From Pseudomonas kitaguniensis (GTDB lineage: Bacteria > Pseudomonadota > Gammaproteobacteria > Pseudomonadales > Pseudomonadaceae): DNA of 64,000 nucleotides. Under the pieces are notes generated by a model that saw only the letters and a program-made list of their open reading frames with translations, was not told the DNA's origin and did not search any database. Shown here piece by piece: positions 26,845 to 36,936 of the stretch. The stretch is taken from assembly GCF_009296165.1 (NCBI RefSeq), contig NZ_VUAZ01000015.1, forward strand, positions 1-64,000. The letters run 5' to 3'. The position numbers and the translations under genes were made by a program. Numbering within the stretch: position 1 is the stretch's first letter; each line of letters opens with the position of its first letter.

Positions 26845-29800
26845 ATGGAAACCACCAAACTACGCCGTTTTGCCCAATACGCCCGCCGCACGCTGTTGGA
26901 GCTGGTCGAGGCGCGCCTGCAACTGGTGTTGCAAGTCGGCAGCGCCGCGCGACGTGAAAACGCCGAGGCCATCAAGACGCTTGAAGAGGCGATTAATAGC
27001 CACAGCGAAGCGCAGGTGGTCGAGCGTGTGGCATATACCTGGTTTAATCGATTCTGCGCGCTGCGCTTCATGGATGTGAATCGCTACACCCGCATTGGCG
27101 TGGTATCGCCCGCCGAGGGGCAATTTCAGCCCGAGATCCTAGCCGAAGCCAAGATGGGGCATATTGACGGAGAAACGGTGCCGGAAAAAATCCATCAACA
27201 GATCCTTGCCTTGCTTGGCGGAAACGCACCTAGCCATGACCCGCAGGGCGAAGCTTATCGCCTGCTGGTGGTGGCAGCTTGCAATGCCTGGCATAAGGCC
27301 ATGCCATTCCTGTTCGAGCGAATCGACGACTACACTGAACTCCTGATGCCCGACGACCTGCTCTCGGGCAACTCCATCTTGGCCTATACCCGTGAGGCGA
27401 TGACGCCAGATGCCTGTGTCGATGTTGAGGTAATCGGCTGGCTTTACCAGTTCTATATCTCTGAGAAAAAAGACTCGGTATTCGAAGGGCTAAAGAAGAA
27501 CCAGAAGGTCACACCTGAGAATATTCCCGCTGCCACCCAGCTATTCACACCGCATTGGATTGTGCGTTATCTGGTAGAAAATTCTCTCGGCCGCTTGTGG
27601 CTGCTGAACCATCCTAGTTCGAAACTAGCTGAGCAGATGGAGTACTACGTCGCACCTGAACAGCCGGAAACCGATTTCCTGAAGATCGCCAGTCCAGAAG
27701 AAATCAAAATTTGCGACCCGGCCTGCGGTTCCGGCCACATGCTCACCTACGCCTTCGACTTGCTCTACGCCATTTACGAAGAGGACGGTGTTGACCCGGC
27801 CGAGATTCCGGAAAAAATCCTGACCTATAACCTTTATGGCGTAGAGATCGACGAGCGAGCCGGGGAGTTGGCCGCTTTTGCGCTGACTATGAAGGCCCGC
27901 GCCAAACAGCGCCGGTTCTTCAATAAAGGCATCAAACCTAACATCTGCGTGTTGGAAAACGTGAATTTTGCCGCAGATGAACTGGCTGAGTACATGAGCT
28001 TTGTCGGACGTGATCTGCTCACAGCGCCATTGCAAGCCACTCTGCGCCAATTCGAAGAAGCCGACAATTTTGGCTCCTTGATCCGGCCAGATGTCACCGA
28101 TGTGGCAGAGGTACTCCGTTTGCTTGCCGCTAAAGACGTGGCCGGACAGCTGTTTCTGAGCGAGACGCACAGAAAAGTAATGCGAGCCCTGCGTCAGGCG
28201 GACTATCTCAGCCCTCGATACCATGTTGTGGTTGCGAATCCGCCTTATATGGGCTCAGCAGGGATGAACCCTACGCTGAAAGGTTTTGCAGCGAAGCAGT
28301 ACAAAGTCAGTAAGGGTGATCTTTTTTCTATGTTCATTGAAAGATCCTTCGAACTGTCGAGACAGCATGGGTATATAGCTATGATCACGCTTCAGAATTG
28401 GATGTTTTTGTCCTCATATGAAGCAATTCGATCAGAAGTCCTCAAGTCTGCTCCAATCAAATCACTGGTGCAGGTAGGGTTTAACTCATTTCCAGAGCTA
28501 AACTCGAAATTCGCACTGGGAGCAGCCTTCGTTCTTCAGTTGCAAGGGACTGCGAAAGTTAGCGAATATATAAATCTGAACGATGCGCCCCATTCCTCAA
28601 ATAAACAGGAAGTTTTTCTCGAGAGAAAGCGAAGTGGAAAAATATTTCGTGTAAATCCTCGGCAGTTTTTAAACATTCCAGGATCGCCCATCCAGTATTC
28701 TTTGAGCCAAGATGTTTTTCATGCTTTTGAGAAAAATCCGAAGTTCGGAGAGCTTGTCAATGCGCGTAACGGCATGACTACCGGTGATAATGAAAGTTTT
28801 GTCAGACGCTGGACCGAGGTGTCTTTTTCACGGATAGCCATCTCATCCCTCACTGATGCGAATACATCGAATGCGCGCTGGTTTCCTTACAATAAGGGTG
28901 GCCAGACTCGAAAATGGTATGGCAACCAAGAAATGATTGTCGACTGGAGAACCGATGGATATGCGATAAAGGCGATAAAGCCAAAGTCGACACCTCGAAA
29001 CACGGACTTTTTTTTCCGTGAGAGCGTTTCGTGGTCAGATATAAACATCAAGAATCCATCATTCAGATTTTACGACAATAGTTTCTGCTTTGATGCTGCG
29101 GTAAATAGTGCATTCCCAAAAGATAGAAGTGAGCTCCTAAGGATTCTCTCCGCGTCCAATAACTGCTTTGTGTCCTGGATGGCACCAATCTTAAATCCGA
29201 CAATGCATTTCAAAATTGGTGACTTCAGCGCATTGCCTGCGGTTTTTAGAACGGATGACAGAGTTGAGCAGGAGATGGAGGCCGTCTTAGCGATCGCACG
29301 CGCCGACTGGGACTACTCGGAAACCTCATGGAACTTCACGAGCTTGGCGCTATTGCATCCTGACTACCGTCAACCAACTTTGAAAGCCATTTACCAGAAG
29401 CTGAGAACTCATTGGTGCGAGATTACGCTGGAGACGCAGCGACTTGAGCAAGAGAACAACCGCATTTTCATTGAGGCTTATGGCCTGCAGCGTGAGCTAG
29501 TACCCGAGGTGCCGATCCGCGAAATTACCCTGACCTGCAACCCGCATTACCGCTACGGTGGCATCAAGACCGACGATGAGCTGGAGGCGCTGCTGCTTGC
29601 CGATACCATCCGCGAGCTGGTGTCATATGCCGTGGGTTGCATGTTCGGCCGCTATTCGCTTGACAAGCCTGGCCTGGTTCTGGCTAACCAGGGCGAGACG
29701 ATCGAGGACTACTTAAAACAAGTGCCGGAGCCGAGCTTTGTGGCCGATGACGACAACGTCATCCCTATGCTCGACGGCGACTGGTTCACCGATGACATTA

Positions 29801-30348
29801 CCGAGCGCTTCCGTAAATTCCTGCGCGTGGTCTTTGGCGAGGAGCATTTTGAGGAAAACCTGAGATTCATTGAGCTGGCTTTGGGCAAAAATGGCAACGC
29901 TCGCAGCATTCAGGAGTATTTCCTTAAAGATTTCTACACCGACCATGTAAAGCGCTACAAGAAGCGCCCCATCTATTGGCTGTTCAGCAGCCCCAACGGC
30001 ACTTTCAATGTGCTGATTTATATGCATCGTTACCGGCCAGATACGGTGAGCGTTGCGCTCAATGGATACCTGCGCGACTTCCGCAAAAAGCTCGCAGCGC
30101 ACTTGGACTACCAGCAGCAGGTGGGTATTAGCACCTCCGCGAGCCAGGGTGAGAAGACCCGCGCCCTCAACGAAATCGAGACACTGAAGAAGCAACTGTT
30201 GGAGCTGGACGACTACGAGCGTGACACTTTGTACCCGTTGGCCATCGAGCAGGTGGTCCTGGATCTTGATGATGGCGTTAAAGTCAATTACCTCAAACTA
30301 GGCTCGGCGCTCAAGAAGATCAATGGACTGGATGCCAAGGAAGACTGA
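26845..30348 (+). CDS. pglX: BREX adenine methyltransferase PglX
   Basis: The 1167-residue protein begins METTKLRRFAQYARRTL, the usual PglX start. SAM-binding motif I is DPACGSG at about 291-297 and the catalytic motif NPPY is at about 465-468, so it should methylate adenine in a non-palindromic site on host DNA. The codon at 26845 has GGGGAG seven bases upstream; the frame is open to 26752 but that part overlaps the previous gene. Part of the middle (about 28230-29280) is more AT-rich, a mosaic common in target-recognition regions. A DUF262 remnant follows at 30350. Confidence 0.95.
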   Translation: METTKLRRFAQYARRTLLELVEARLQLVLQVGSAARRENAEAIKTLEEAINSHSEAQVVERVAYTWFNRFCALRFMDVNRYTRIGVVSPAEGQFQPEILAEAKMGHIDGETVPEKIHQQILALLGGNAPSHDPQGEAYRLLVVAACNAWHKAMPFLFERIDDYTELLMPDDLLSGNSILAYTREAMTPDACVDVEVIGWLYQFYISEKKDSVFEGLKKNQKVTPENIPAATQLFTPHWIVRYLVENSLGRLWLLNHPSSKLAEQMEYYVAPEQPETDFLKIASPEEIKICDPACGSGHMLTYAFDLLYAIYEEDGVDPAEIPEKILTYNLYGVEIDERAGELAAFALTMKARAKQRRFFNKGIKPNICVLENVNFAADELAEYMSFVGRDLLTAPLQATLRQFEEADNFGSLIRPDVTDVAEVLRLLAAKDVAGQLFLSETHRKVMRALRQADYLSPRYHVVVANPPYMGSAGMNPTLKGFAAKQYKVSKGDLFSMFIERSFELSRQHGYIAMITLQNWMFLSSYEAIRSEVLKSAPIKSLVQVGFNSFPELNSKFALGAAFVLQLQGTAKVSEYINLNDAPHSSNKQEVFLERKRSGKIFRVNPRQFLNIPGSPIQYSLSQDVFHAFEKNPKFGELVNARNGMTTGDNESFVRRWTEVSFSRIAISSLTDANTSNARWFPYNKGGQTRKWYGNQEMIVDWRTDGYAIKAIKPKSTPRNTDFFFRESVSWSDINIKNPSFRFYDNSFCFDAAVNSAFPKDRSELLRILSASNNCFVSWMAPILNPTMHFKIGDFSALPAVFRTDDRVEQEMEAVLAIARADWDYSETSWNFTSLALLHPDYRQPTLKAIYQKLRTHWCEITLETQRLEQENNRIFIEAYGLQRELVPEVPIREITLTCNPHYRYGGIKTDDELEALLLADTIRELVSYAVGCMFGRYSLDKPGLVLANQGETIEDYLKQVPEPSFVADDDNVIPMLDGDWFTDDITERFRKFLRVVFGEEHFEENLRFIELALGKNGNARSIQEYFLKDFYTDHVKRYKKRPIYWLFSSPNGTFNVLIYMHRYRPDTVSVALNGYLRDFRKKLAAHLDYQQQVGISTSASQGEKTRALNEIETLKKQLLELDDYERDTLYPLAIEQVVLDLDDGVKVNYLKLGSALKKINGLDAKED

Positions 30349-30349
30349 T

Positions 30350-30562
30350 ATGTCAGGAGGCTTCGAGAAGGCGCTCACGACTCGCCAAGCGATACGCAAT
30401 ATCGATGGCTGGACGTTTGTGCTCCCGGCAATCCAGCGAAATTTTGTCTGGTCGCCCCAGCAGATCTGCATGCTATTTGATTCCCTAATGCGCGAGTAGA
30501 GGAACGTTTTCGATGATCGAGGAAGTGTTGGACGAAGATGAAGAGATCGAGGCCGCGGCATG
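30350..30562 (+). pseudogene. DUF262 (GmrSD-like) gene remnant between pglX and pglZ
   Basis: A 49-codon frame from ATG 30350 to a stop at 30499 contains ALTTRQAIRNIDGWTFVLPA, then IQRNFVW and QICMLFDSLMR, the DUF262 N-terminal pattern (P-x-IQR-x-FVW-x-x-x-QI-x-x-LFDS). A short acidic frame ending at 30562 (MIEEVLDEDEEIEAAA) could be its former C-terminus. The interior, including the DGQQR motif, has been deleted. DUF262 genes accompany some BREX loci, so this is probably a lost accessory nuclease. Confidence 0.65.
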
Positions 30563-33067
30563 AGTAACGCCAAAATCACTCAGGCCCTGAGCAACCTGTT
30601 CGACAAGCAGCGCATAGTGTTCTGGTATGACACGCGCCTTGAGTTTCGTGCTGATTTCGAGACGCTGGAGTTGCCGGATGTCGAGAAAATCGAGCTGGCT
30701 AACAATGAGTTTGGCGTGAAGTACCGCCTCCTACGGGAGCAACCGGAACAGAAGTTTCTGCTCTACCGTGAAGGTGCTGAGCCTCCGCATTTGCACAATT
30801 GGCTGTTGGATGTGCAGCTCGCCAGTGGCAATTGCTTCCGTACCGATCAGGTTGCCCTGTGGCTGGCTGAGCTGGAGTTGGGACCGGACTGCTATCCGTT
30901 GTTGGAAGCGCATGTGGCGTTTTTCGAATCAGCCAAGCGCCGCGAGGCACTCGGTAAGTTACTGGAGCCAGGTGATTCGCAGAACCTGCTACAACGCAAA
31001 ATGCTTGCTGTATGCGCCGGCAACGAGCCGCGCCTAGATGTGATTCTTGAAAACCTGCTGGGTGATCTGGCCGCTAGCAAGGATGTGCGGATCAAGTTAA
31101 TCGAAAGCAGCGGCTTGAGTGCCTATCTGTGGGAGCAGGTGAAGCGCGCCTATGGCTATAGCTCCGAGCAACCAGGGTTGCACGACTTCGTTATCGAGCT
31201 GTTTAAGGCTTGTTTCATGCTTGGGATCGACCCGGCTTATAAGGCGCGACTGTCCGCTGAGGCGCTGGTGTTCCTCAAACGCTGGAAGGACAGTCGTTCC
31301 CATGAGCAGAGTTTCGAGACACTATCTGAGCAGTGCGCAGCGGTGCTGCAGATCGACGACAAGCTACAAGCCCTGGACTGGCGTAGCCTGCTGGAGCTGG
31401 ATTATTTCGAGCTGATCGACCGCAAGATCCTTAGTGAGCTGGTACGTGCCGTTGTGGCCCGTACAGTGACCGCTCAGGAGGTGGAGCAGTGGGTACGCCA
31501 GCGTCGTCAGAGCCACTGGTTTGAGCGCTTCAAGGATGTGTACCTGGCGCTGGAGCATGCGGCGCAGTTCATCCAGGTGCTGGATATCACGCAGCTGCAA
31601 ATAGAGTCGCTGACTGATGGAGTGCAAAAGTACGCCAGCCATTGGTTCAGACTGGATCAGCGTTATCGCAAGTTCGTCTATCACCTGCGCGAATCCGGCC
31701 AGGCTTCGTTGCTGGGTGAGTTGGCTATTCAGGTCGAGAATCTGTACGGCAACAACTACCTGAGCCGTCTTAATGACCGCTGGCAGCAGCACGTGGATGC
31801 GGCTCAGCAGTGGGAGGCTGCGCCCGTTGTGCTGCAACGCAATTTCTTCAACCGCTTTGTGCAGCCCTTTGTGGAGCGAAAAACTAAGGTGTGCGTGCTG
31901 ATTTCCGACGCGTTCCGCTATGAAGTAGGCGAGGAGCTGCAAAGTCTTATTCGTCAGGAAGATCGCTTTGAGGCCGAACTGGATCCGATGCTATCGATGC
32001 TGCCGAGTTACACCCAGCTAGGAATGGCGTCGCTGCTACCCAACAACAATCTGCAACTGGCCGACAATGACAGCGGTGATGCCATCGTGGATGGTCAGAG
32101 CGCTCAAGGCTCAGTCAACCGGGGCAAGATATTGGCGACCAGAGTTCCAGCATCCCAGGTGGTACGAGCCAAGGATCTACTGGCGATGAACCAGGCTGAC
32201 TCTCGTGCCTTGCTGCGTGACAACGAGGTGGTTTACGTCTATCACAATCTGATCGACAAGACCGGCGACACTCGTGATACCGAGGAACGGGTATTTGCCG
32301 CGGCCGAGGAAACGCTTAGTGAGCTTATCCGTCTGGTGAAGAAGCTGACCAACGCCAATGCCAGTAATCTGCTGATCACTGCTGATCATGGCTTCATCTA
32401 TCAGAATCATCCGCTGCAGGATAGTGATTTTCTCAGTAGTGAGCCGGAGGGCGGTGAGGTCCTCTACCGCGATCGGCGTTTTGTACTGGGTCGTAGCTTG
32501 CGCGAAGGAGCCAGTTTCAAAACTTTCAGCCCGTTGCAGTTAGGGCTGGCGGGTACGCTTATGGTACAGATTCCCAAGTCCATTAACCGTCTACGCCTTA
32601 AAGGCTCCGGCAGCCGTTTTGTGCACGGTGGTGCCACGCTGCAAGAAGTTGTGATCCCGGTCATTCGAATTAACAAGAAGCGCCAGAGCGATGTGGGCCG
32701 GGTGGATGTGGAGTTCATCGGTGGTGGTGGGAAGACCATCACCACCGGGCAGTTGGCGGTGGTCCTCTATCAAACCGAGGCAGTGACCGAGAAGCTGCAG
32801 TCGCGCCGACTGCGAGCAGGTCTGTTCACGCTGGATGGTGAGCTAGTATCCGATCAGCATGAGCTGTTGTTCGACTTCAGCTCTGCTAACCCGCGTGAAC
32901 GGGAGTTGCCCGTGCGCTTCATTCTTAGCCGCAGGGCAGATGAGGCAAATAATCAGCAGGTGGAGCTGCTCCTTGAAGAGACCGTGGAAGGCACTACACA
33001 CTTCACACGGTACAAAGCCGCTCGTTACTCCATTCGCCGCTCGTTCAGTAGCGAGTTTGATTTTTAA
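30560..33067 (+). CDS. pglZ: BREX alkaline-phosphatase-superfamily protein PglZ
   Basis: The 835-residue protein carries the PglZ domain. Metal-site motifs are visible as VLISDAFRYEVGEE (Asp near 450) and LLITADHGFIYQ (Asp-His near 609-610). PglZ is the defining BREX protein and is required for methylation and exclusion. The ATG overlaps the end of the DUF262 remnant. Thirteen bases separate its stop from brxL. Confidence 0.95.
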   Translation: MSNAKITQALSNLFDKQRIVFWYDTRLEFRADFETLELPDVEKIELANNEFGVKYRLLREQPEQKFLLYREGAEPPHLHNWLLDVQLASGNCFRTDQVALWLAELELGPDCYPLLEAHVAFFESAKRREALGKLLEPGDSQNLLQRKMLAVCAGNEPRLDVILENLLGDLAASKDVRIKLIESSGLSAYLWEQVKRAYGYSSEQPGLHDFVIELFKACFMLGIDPAYKARLSAEALVFLKRWKDSRSHEQSFETLSEQCAAVLQIDDKLQALDWRSLLELDYFELIDRKILSELVRAVVARTVTAQEVEQWVRQRRQSHWFERFKDVYLALEHAAQFIQVLDITQLQIESLTDGVQKYASHWFRLDQRYRKFVYHLRESGQASLLGELAIQVENLYGNNYLSRLNDRWQQHVDAAQQWEAAPVVLQRNFFNRFVQPFVERKTKVCVLISDAFRYEVGEELQSLIRQEDRFEAELDPMLSMLPSYTQLGMASLLPNNNLQLADNDSGDAIVDGQSAQGSVNRGKILATRVPASQVVRAKDLLAMNQADSRALLRDNEVVYVYHNLIDKTGDTRDTEERVFAAAEETLSELIRLVKKLTNANASNLLITADHGFIYQNHPLQDSDFLSSEPEGGEVLYRDRRFVLGRSLREGASFKTFSPLQLGLAGTLMVQIPKSINRLRLKGSGSRFVHGGATLQEVVIPVIRINKKRQSDVGRVDVEFIGGGGKTITTGQLAVVLYQTEAVTEKLQSRRLRAGLFTLDGELVSDQHELLFDFSSANPRERELPVRFILSRRADEANNQQVELLLEETVEGTTHFTRYKAARYSIRRSFSSEFDF

Positions 33068-33079
33068 GCAGGAGCTCCA

Positions 33080-35181
33080 ATGAGTCAGCTCGACGACAAG
33101 ATCAACCAGCACTTTGCCGGCCTGGTGGTGCGCAAGGACCTGGTCAAGGCGGTGAAAGGCAACGCTATTGTGCCTTCGTATGTGCTGGAGTACTTGCTCG
33201 GCCAGTACTGCGCGACCAATGACGAGGCGACGATTCAGACCGGTATCGAGACGGTCAAGGAGATCCTGCGCAAGCACTATGTTCACCGCAACGAGGCGGG
33301 GCTGGTGCGTTCGACCATCAAGGAAAAGGGCAGGCACAAGGTCATCGACCGCATTAGTGTCTCATTGAATGACAAGGATGACGTGTACGAGGCCGAGTTC
33401 GCCAACTTGGGCATCAAGAAGGTGCTGATCGACTCCAGCACTGTCAAGGCTCACCAGAAACTGCTCGTAGGCGGTGTTTGGTGTATCGCGGACGTGGAGT
33501 ATGAGTACACCGAAGACAAATCAGCTTCGCCGTGGATCTTGTCTTCGCTTAAGCCGATTCAAATCTCCCGCTTTGATTTCGATGGCTACTTGGAAGCGCG
33601 CAAGCAGTTCACAACAGATGAGTGGATCGACCTGCTGATCCAGAGCGTCGGGTTCAATCCGCAGATGTTCGGTAAGCGCAATAAGCTCGCGCAACTTATT
33701 CGCTTGATCCCGTTCTGCGAGCGCAATTACAACCTGATCGAACTGGGGCCGAAAGGTACCGGTAAGTCGCACGTTTATTCAGAGTTCTCGCCCCACGGCA
33801 TTCTGATCTCCGGTGGTGAAGTGACGGTGCCAAAGCTGTTCGTCCATAACGGCACAGGTAAGCTCGGCCTGGTGGGTTACTGGGATGTAGTGGCTTTCGA
33901 TGAGTTTGCCGGCAAGCAAAAGCGAGTGGACAAGGCGCTGGTGGATATCATGAAGAACTACATGGCCAACAAGTCGTTCTCACGCGGAGTGGAAACCTTG
34001 GGAGCAGAGGCCAGCATGGTGTTTGTGGGTAATACTGATCACACCGTGCCGTACATGCTTAAGCACACGGACCTGTTCGATCCGCTGCCGGAAAAGTTCC
34101 ACGATTCAGCCTTTCTCGATCGCATTCACAGCTACATCCCCGGTTGGGAAGTGGATGTCATCCGTGGCGAGATGTTCTCCAGTGGTTACGGCTTCGTGGT
34201 GGACTACCTGGCCGAGATCCTGCGCTCGCTTCGTAGTCATGATTACTCGAATCGCTACAAAGGCCAATTCACCCTGTCCGACCAGATTTCCACCCGCGAC
34301 CGGGATGGCATCAACAAGACCTTTTCTGGTTTGATGAAGATCCTGTACCCGCATGGCGAGGCGACAGACGCTGAAGTGGAAGATGTATTGCGCACTGCAA
34401 TTGAAGGGCGCAAGCGGGTGAAGGATCAGTTGCTACGCATTGACGCGACCTATCCGGCCGTTCGTTTTGCCTACAAGGGGGCTGATGCTCAGGAACGGCT
34501 GGTGCGCACTCTGGAAGAGGATGAGTATCCCAATCAATACCATCGAAGGGGAGCGACTGCAGTTTCTACTGCAGACTTACCCCAAGTCGGCACTGACCCT
34601 TTGGCGCTTATCGAGGCAGCGCCAGCCATGCAAGGGCCAACTTCGCGGGCATTCAACCCTGCGCGAATGGAACCAGTGCTGAGGGAGCAGCATTTGGTCT
34701 TCCACGAAAATCAGCGAGGACTGAGTTTTGACAAGTTGTTCAGTCCCTATCTGGTAGGTGCCAAGCGCATCATCATCACAGACCCCTATCTTCGTATGTT
34801 CATCAGTTGCGCAACTTGATGGAACTGATGGAGAGCATCAGCAAGCTGCAAGGCCCAGAAGATGAGGTAGTTGTTCATGTGGTGACCGTTGAGGATGATT
34901 CCAATGGTGGTCGTCAGACCGAATGCCTGCAAAAAATTGCAGATGCTTGCATAGGTGTTGGAATTCACTTTACCTGGGCTTACGACACCTCTGGCACCAA
35001 GCATGACCGTGACATCACCACTGATTCGGGTTGGAAAATTGTGCTTGGTCGTGGCTTGGACGTGTTCCAGCGCTTTGAACTGAATGATGCCTTCAGCTTT
35101 GCTAATCGCTTGCAGCAGCATAGGCAGTGCAAAGAGTTCAGCGTGACCTTTGTCAGGCTTGAGCCGGCTGCGGATTCGTAA
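33080..35181 (+). pseudogene. brxL: BREX Lon-like protein BrxL, split by a frameshift near 34801
   Basis: The first frame (33080-34819, 579 residues) holds the BrxL AAA+ core with Walker A GPKGTGKSH near 222-230 and VVAFDEFAGKQKRVDKALVD. It ends ITDPYLRMFISCAT. The next frame continues at once with HQLRNLMELMESISK and runs to 35181, through VVVHVVTVEDD, GIHFTWAYD and GWKIVLGRGLDVFQRFELND. This is the MIT-C-like end of BrxL. Loss of one C near 34801 (TTC-CAT to TTCAT) explains the break. As read, BrxL lacks about 125 C-terminal residues. BrxL forms ring helicases that act in BREX defence, so function may be affected. A sequencing error cannot be excluded. Confidence 0.85.
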
Positions 35182-35685
35182 GTTGTTTATGGTGACCAAG
35201 TAATTTGCAGTCTGGTTGCTGCTTGGTGCCAGGTATAAGGATAAAAAGGCTAATATCAACCGCCTAAGCGACACATAAACCAGGCACGGCAAAAAAACGA
35301 GGCGTGTATTGAGAGCGATGTTAGCGGTGCCGCCGGATTCTACGACAGCTCCAAGAAACACTACGCATTCACCCTACGTTCCGCGAGCGGAGCTGATTTT
35401 GTTCCAGAACTCGACTACATATACTCATCGGAGGCCGTCTAGGCACGGCGTAAGGCGTCGATGTGTGCTACGTCGGCCAAGGTTGAGGAAAATGTGCGAA
35501 AGCCAATATCAGCGGATACCGTAGAAATGCCCCTGAAGAAGATTAGCTGGTTAGATCGAGTTGCAGGATTCTTGAAATAAGGGTACGCGTCAGGCGGACA
35601 CACCTTTCTGAATGCGCCGGCGTCCTGACTGCACTTGACGCGCTCATAACCATAAGGCCGGTGGCACATGCGGCAGTTCAAATGT
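35182..35685. other. Intergenic after BREX with small relic frames
   Basis: About 500 bp with no full gene. Two short frames look protein-like but are unassigned: one reads GAAGFYDSSKKHYAFTLRSA near 35320-35440, the other is 39 codons from ATG 35461 to 35580 and reads MCATSAKVEENVRKPISADT. They may be leftovers of T6SS cargo, since a vgrG fragment follows. Confidence 0.4.
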
Positions 35686-35946
35686 TGGATTCCCGCAACC
35701 GGCGATCAAACCCGTACCGTGTTCAAAACACTCAGTTCACACGGTGGCGGTGGGTTTAACAAACTGCGTATCGAAGATCAGAAAGGTGCGGTAAAAATCT
35801 TTCTGTATGCCCAGCGCGACTGGGACGAAAACATCGAACACTACTAAATAATCCGCGTCGGCAACGAGCGGCATTACACCATTGAGAAGAACACTTACAC
35901 CGAGCTGAAGGCTGAAGAGCGCTGCATATTATCGGAATCGGATTGA
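35686..35946 (+). pseudogene. vgrG internal fragment
   Basis: This frame reads GGGGFNKLRIEDQKGAVKIF, then AQRDWDENIEH, one stop codon, then IRVGNERHYTIEKNTYTELK. It matches the well-conserved middle of VgrG spike proteins (GGGG-x-NELR-x-EDKKG, QRDWDENIEHDQ, R-x-GNERHDTVEKN). Both ends are missing. It shows that a T6SS spike cassette once lay here inside the island, separate from the stub at 3760. Confidence 0.8.
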
Positions 35947-36017
35947 AACAGTTGAGTCGTTTGATAGGCGATAAAGGTTGTAGCTGTACATTATGTTTTT
36001 CAGTTAAACAAAAAATA

Positions 36018-36043
36018 AAGGCACGGGAAAATCCGTGCCTTTA
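36018..36043. terminator. Rho-independent terminator
   Basis: AAAGGCACGG (36018-36027) pairs perfectly with CCGTGCCTTT (36034-36043). On the minus strand it is followed by a T-rich stretch, so it ends transcription of the gene at 36046. Confidence 0.8.
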
Positions 36044-36045
36044 TA

Positions 36046-36825
36046 TTAGTTGATTCCGACAGGATGATCATTTTTATCATAGCAAATTGGATACTCGCAG
36101 TGTCCGCCTGCGTTGAGAACTTCTAGTTCGTAGACAGCTGGCAGGTATTGCTTAAGCTCCTCCTTGAGCACTTTCTCACCGTTGATGGTGCATTCATCGT
36201 CTGCGCGCGGGTTGCACCAGGCTTCCTTTACGTCGATTGTTTTGGTGGGTTTTGTCATGGGTGTCTTTTTGACCTGTGGTTCATCATCGATTGATAGGCC
36301 ACTCGTTGCATTCGCATCCAGTGAGTAGGCAGCAATAGAGTCTTTTAAACTCGCATTACTAATGCCGTGATCAAGTAAAAAGTTCTGAAGTATTGTCCGG
36401 GATTGAGCGTAAGTAACTTGTTTCCCCTTTTTATTTGGTCCACCATCCATGCGATAGGCAATCGGATAACCATCCTCACTTTCATAGATGTAATAGTAAA
36501 TGGAGAGACTAAAACTGAGGTCTTGGCCGTACATGCCATAGATACCTGAACCATTGGATGCACGGCAAGTGCCTCGTACGCATTTACCGCTGATGTGGTT
36601 GCTGAAGGTGACGTTGCGCTGTTGCTGTGCATTCCATTGAGTGATATTTCTTGGAATGCTATACCAGGTGCAACGGTAGAATTTTGCCCCGTACTGGTTT
36701 TTGGCCTCTGCGCACGGAATGGCATAAGGTAAATCGTTCATATTTTGTTCATTGGGTAGCATGGGTGGATACATGTACCCGTAGTCAACTTCGGCTTGTG
36801 CGTTCAATGAAAGTGCAAGCGCCAA
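36046..36825 (-). CDS. Hypothetical exported protein, AT-rich cargo
   Basis: About 259 residues. The N-terminus is the end of a signal peptide (LALALSLNAQA before EVDYG), so the mature protein should be periplasmic or secreted. It is cysteine-containing and matches no family that I know. The only in-frame start is a TTG at 36825, inside the signal peptide. Upstream codons read SVALKAACC without a start, and a GTG at about 36870 is in another frame, so one base may be missing near 36862. The neighbouring vgrG fragment and AT-rich genes suggest T6SS cargo or an immunity protein. Confidence 0.55.
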   Translation of the reverse strand: MALALSLNAQAEVDYGYMYPPMLPNEQNMNDLPYAIPCAEAKNQYGAKFYRCTWYSIPRNITQWNAQQQRNVTFSNHISGKCVRGTCRASNGSGIYGMYGQDLSFSLSIYYYIYESEDGYPIAYRMDGGPNKKGKQVTYAQSRTILQNFLLDHGISNASLKDSIAAYSLDANATSGLSIDDEPQVKKTPMTKPTKTIDVKEAWCNPRADDECTINGEKVLKEELKQYLPAVYELEVLNAGGHCEYPICYDKNDHPVGIN

Positions 36826-36936
36826 GCAGCATGCTGCTTTGAGTGCAACTGATTTATATTCACTGTCTTAAACTCAGTGTGGGAGGAAGGAAGCGATTGG
36901 ATTCTTTTGTAAGTTATTTATGAATGACTTTCTGTG

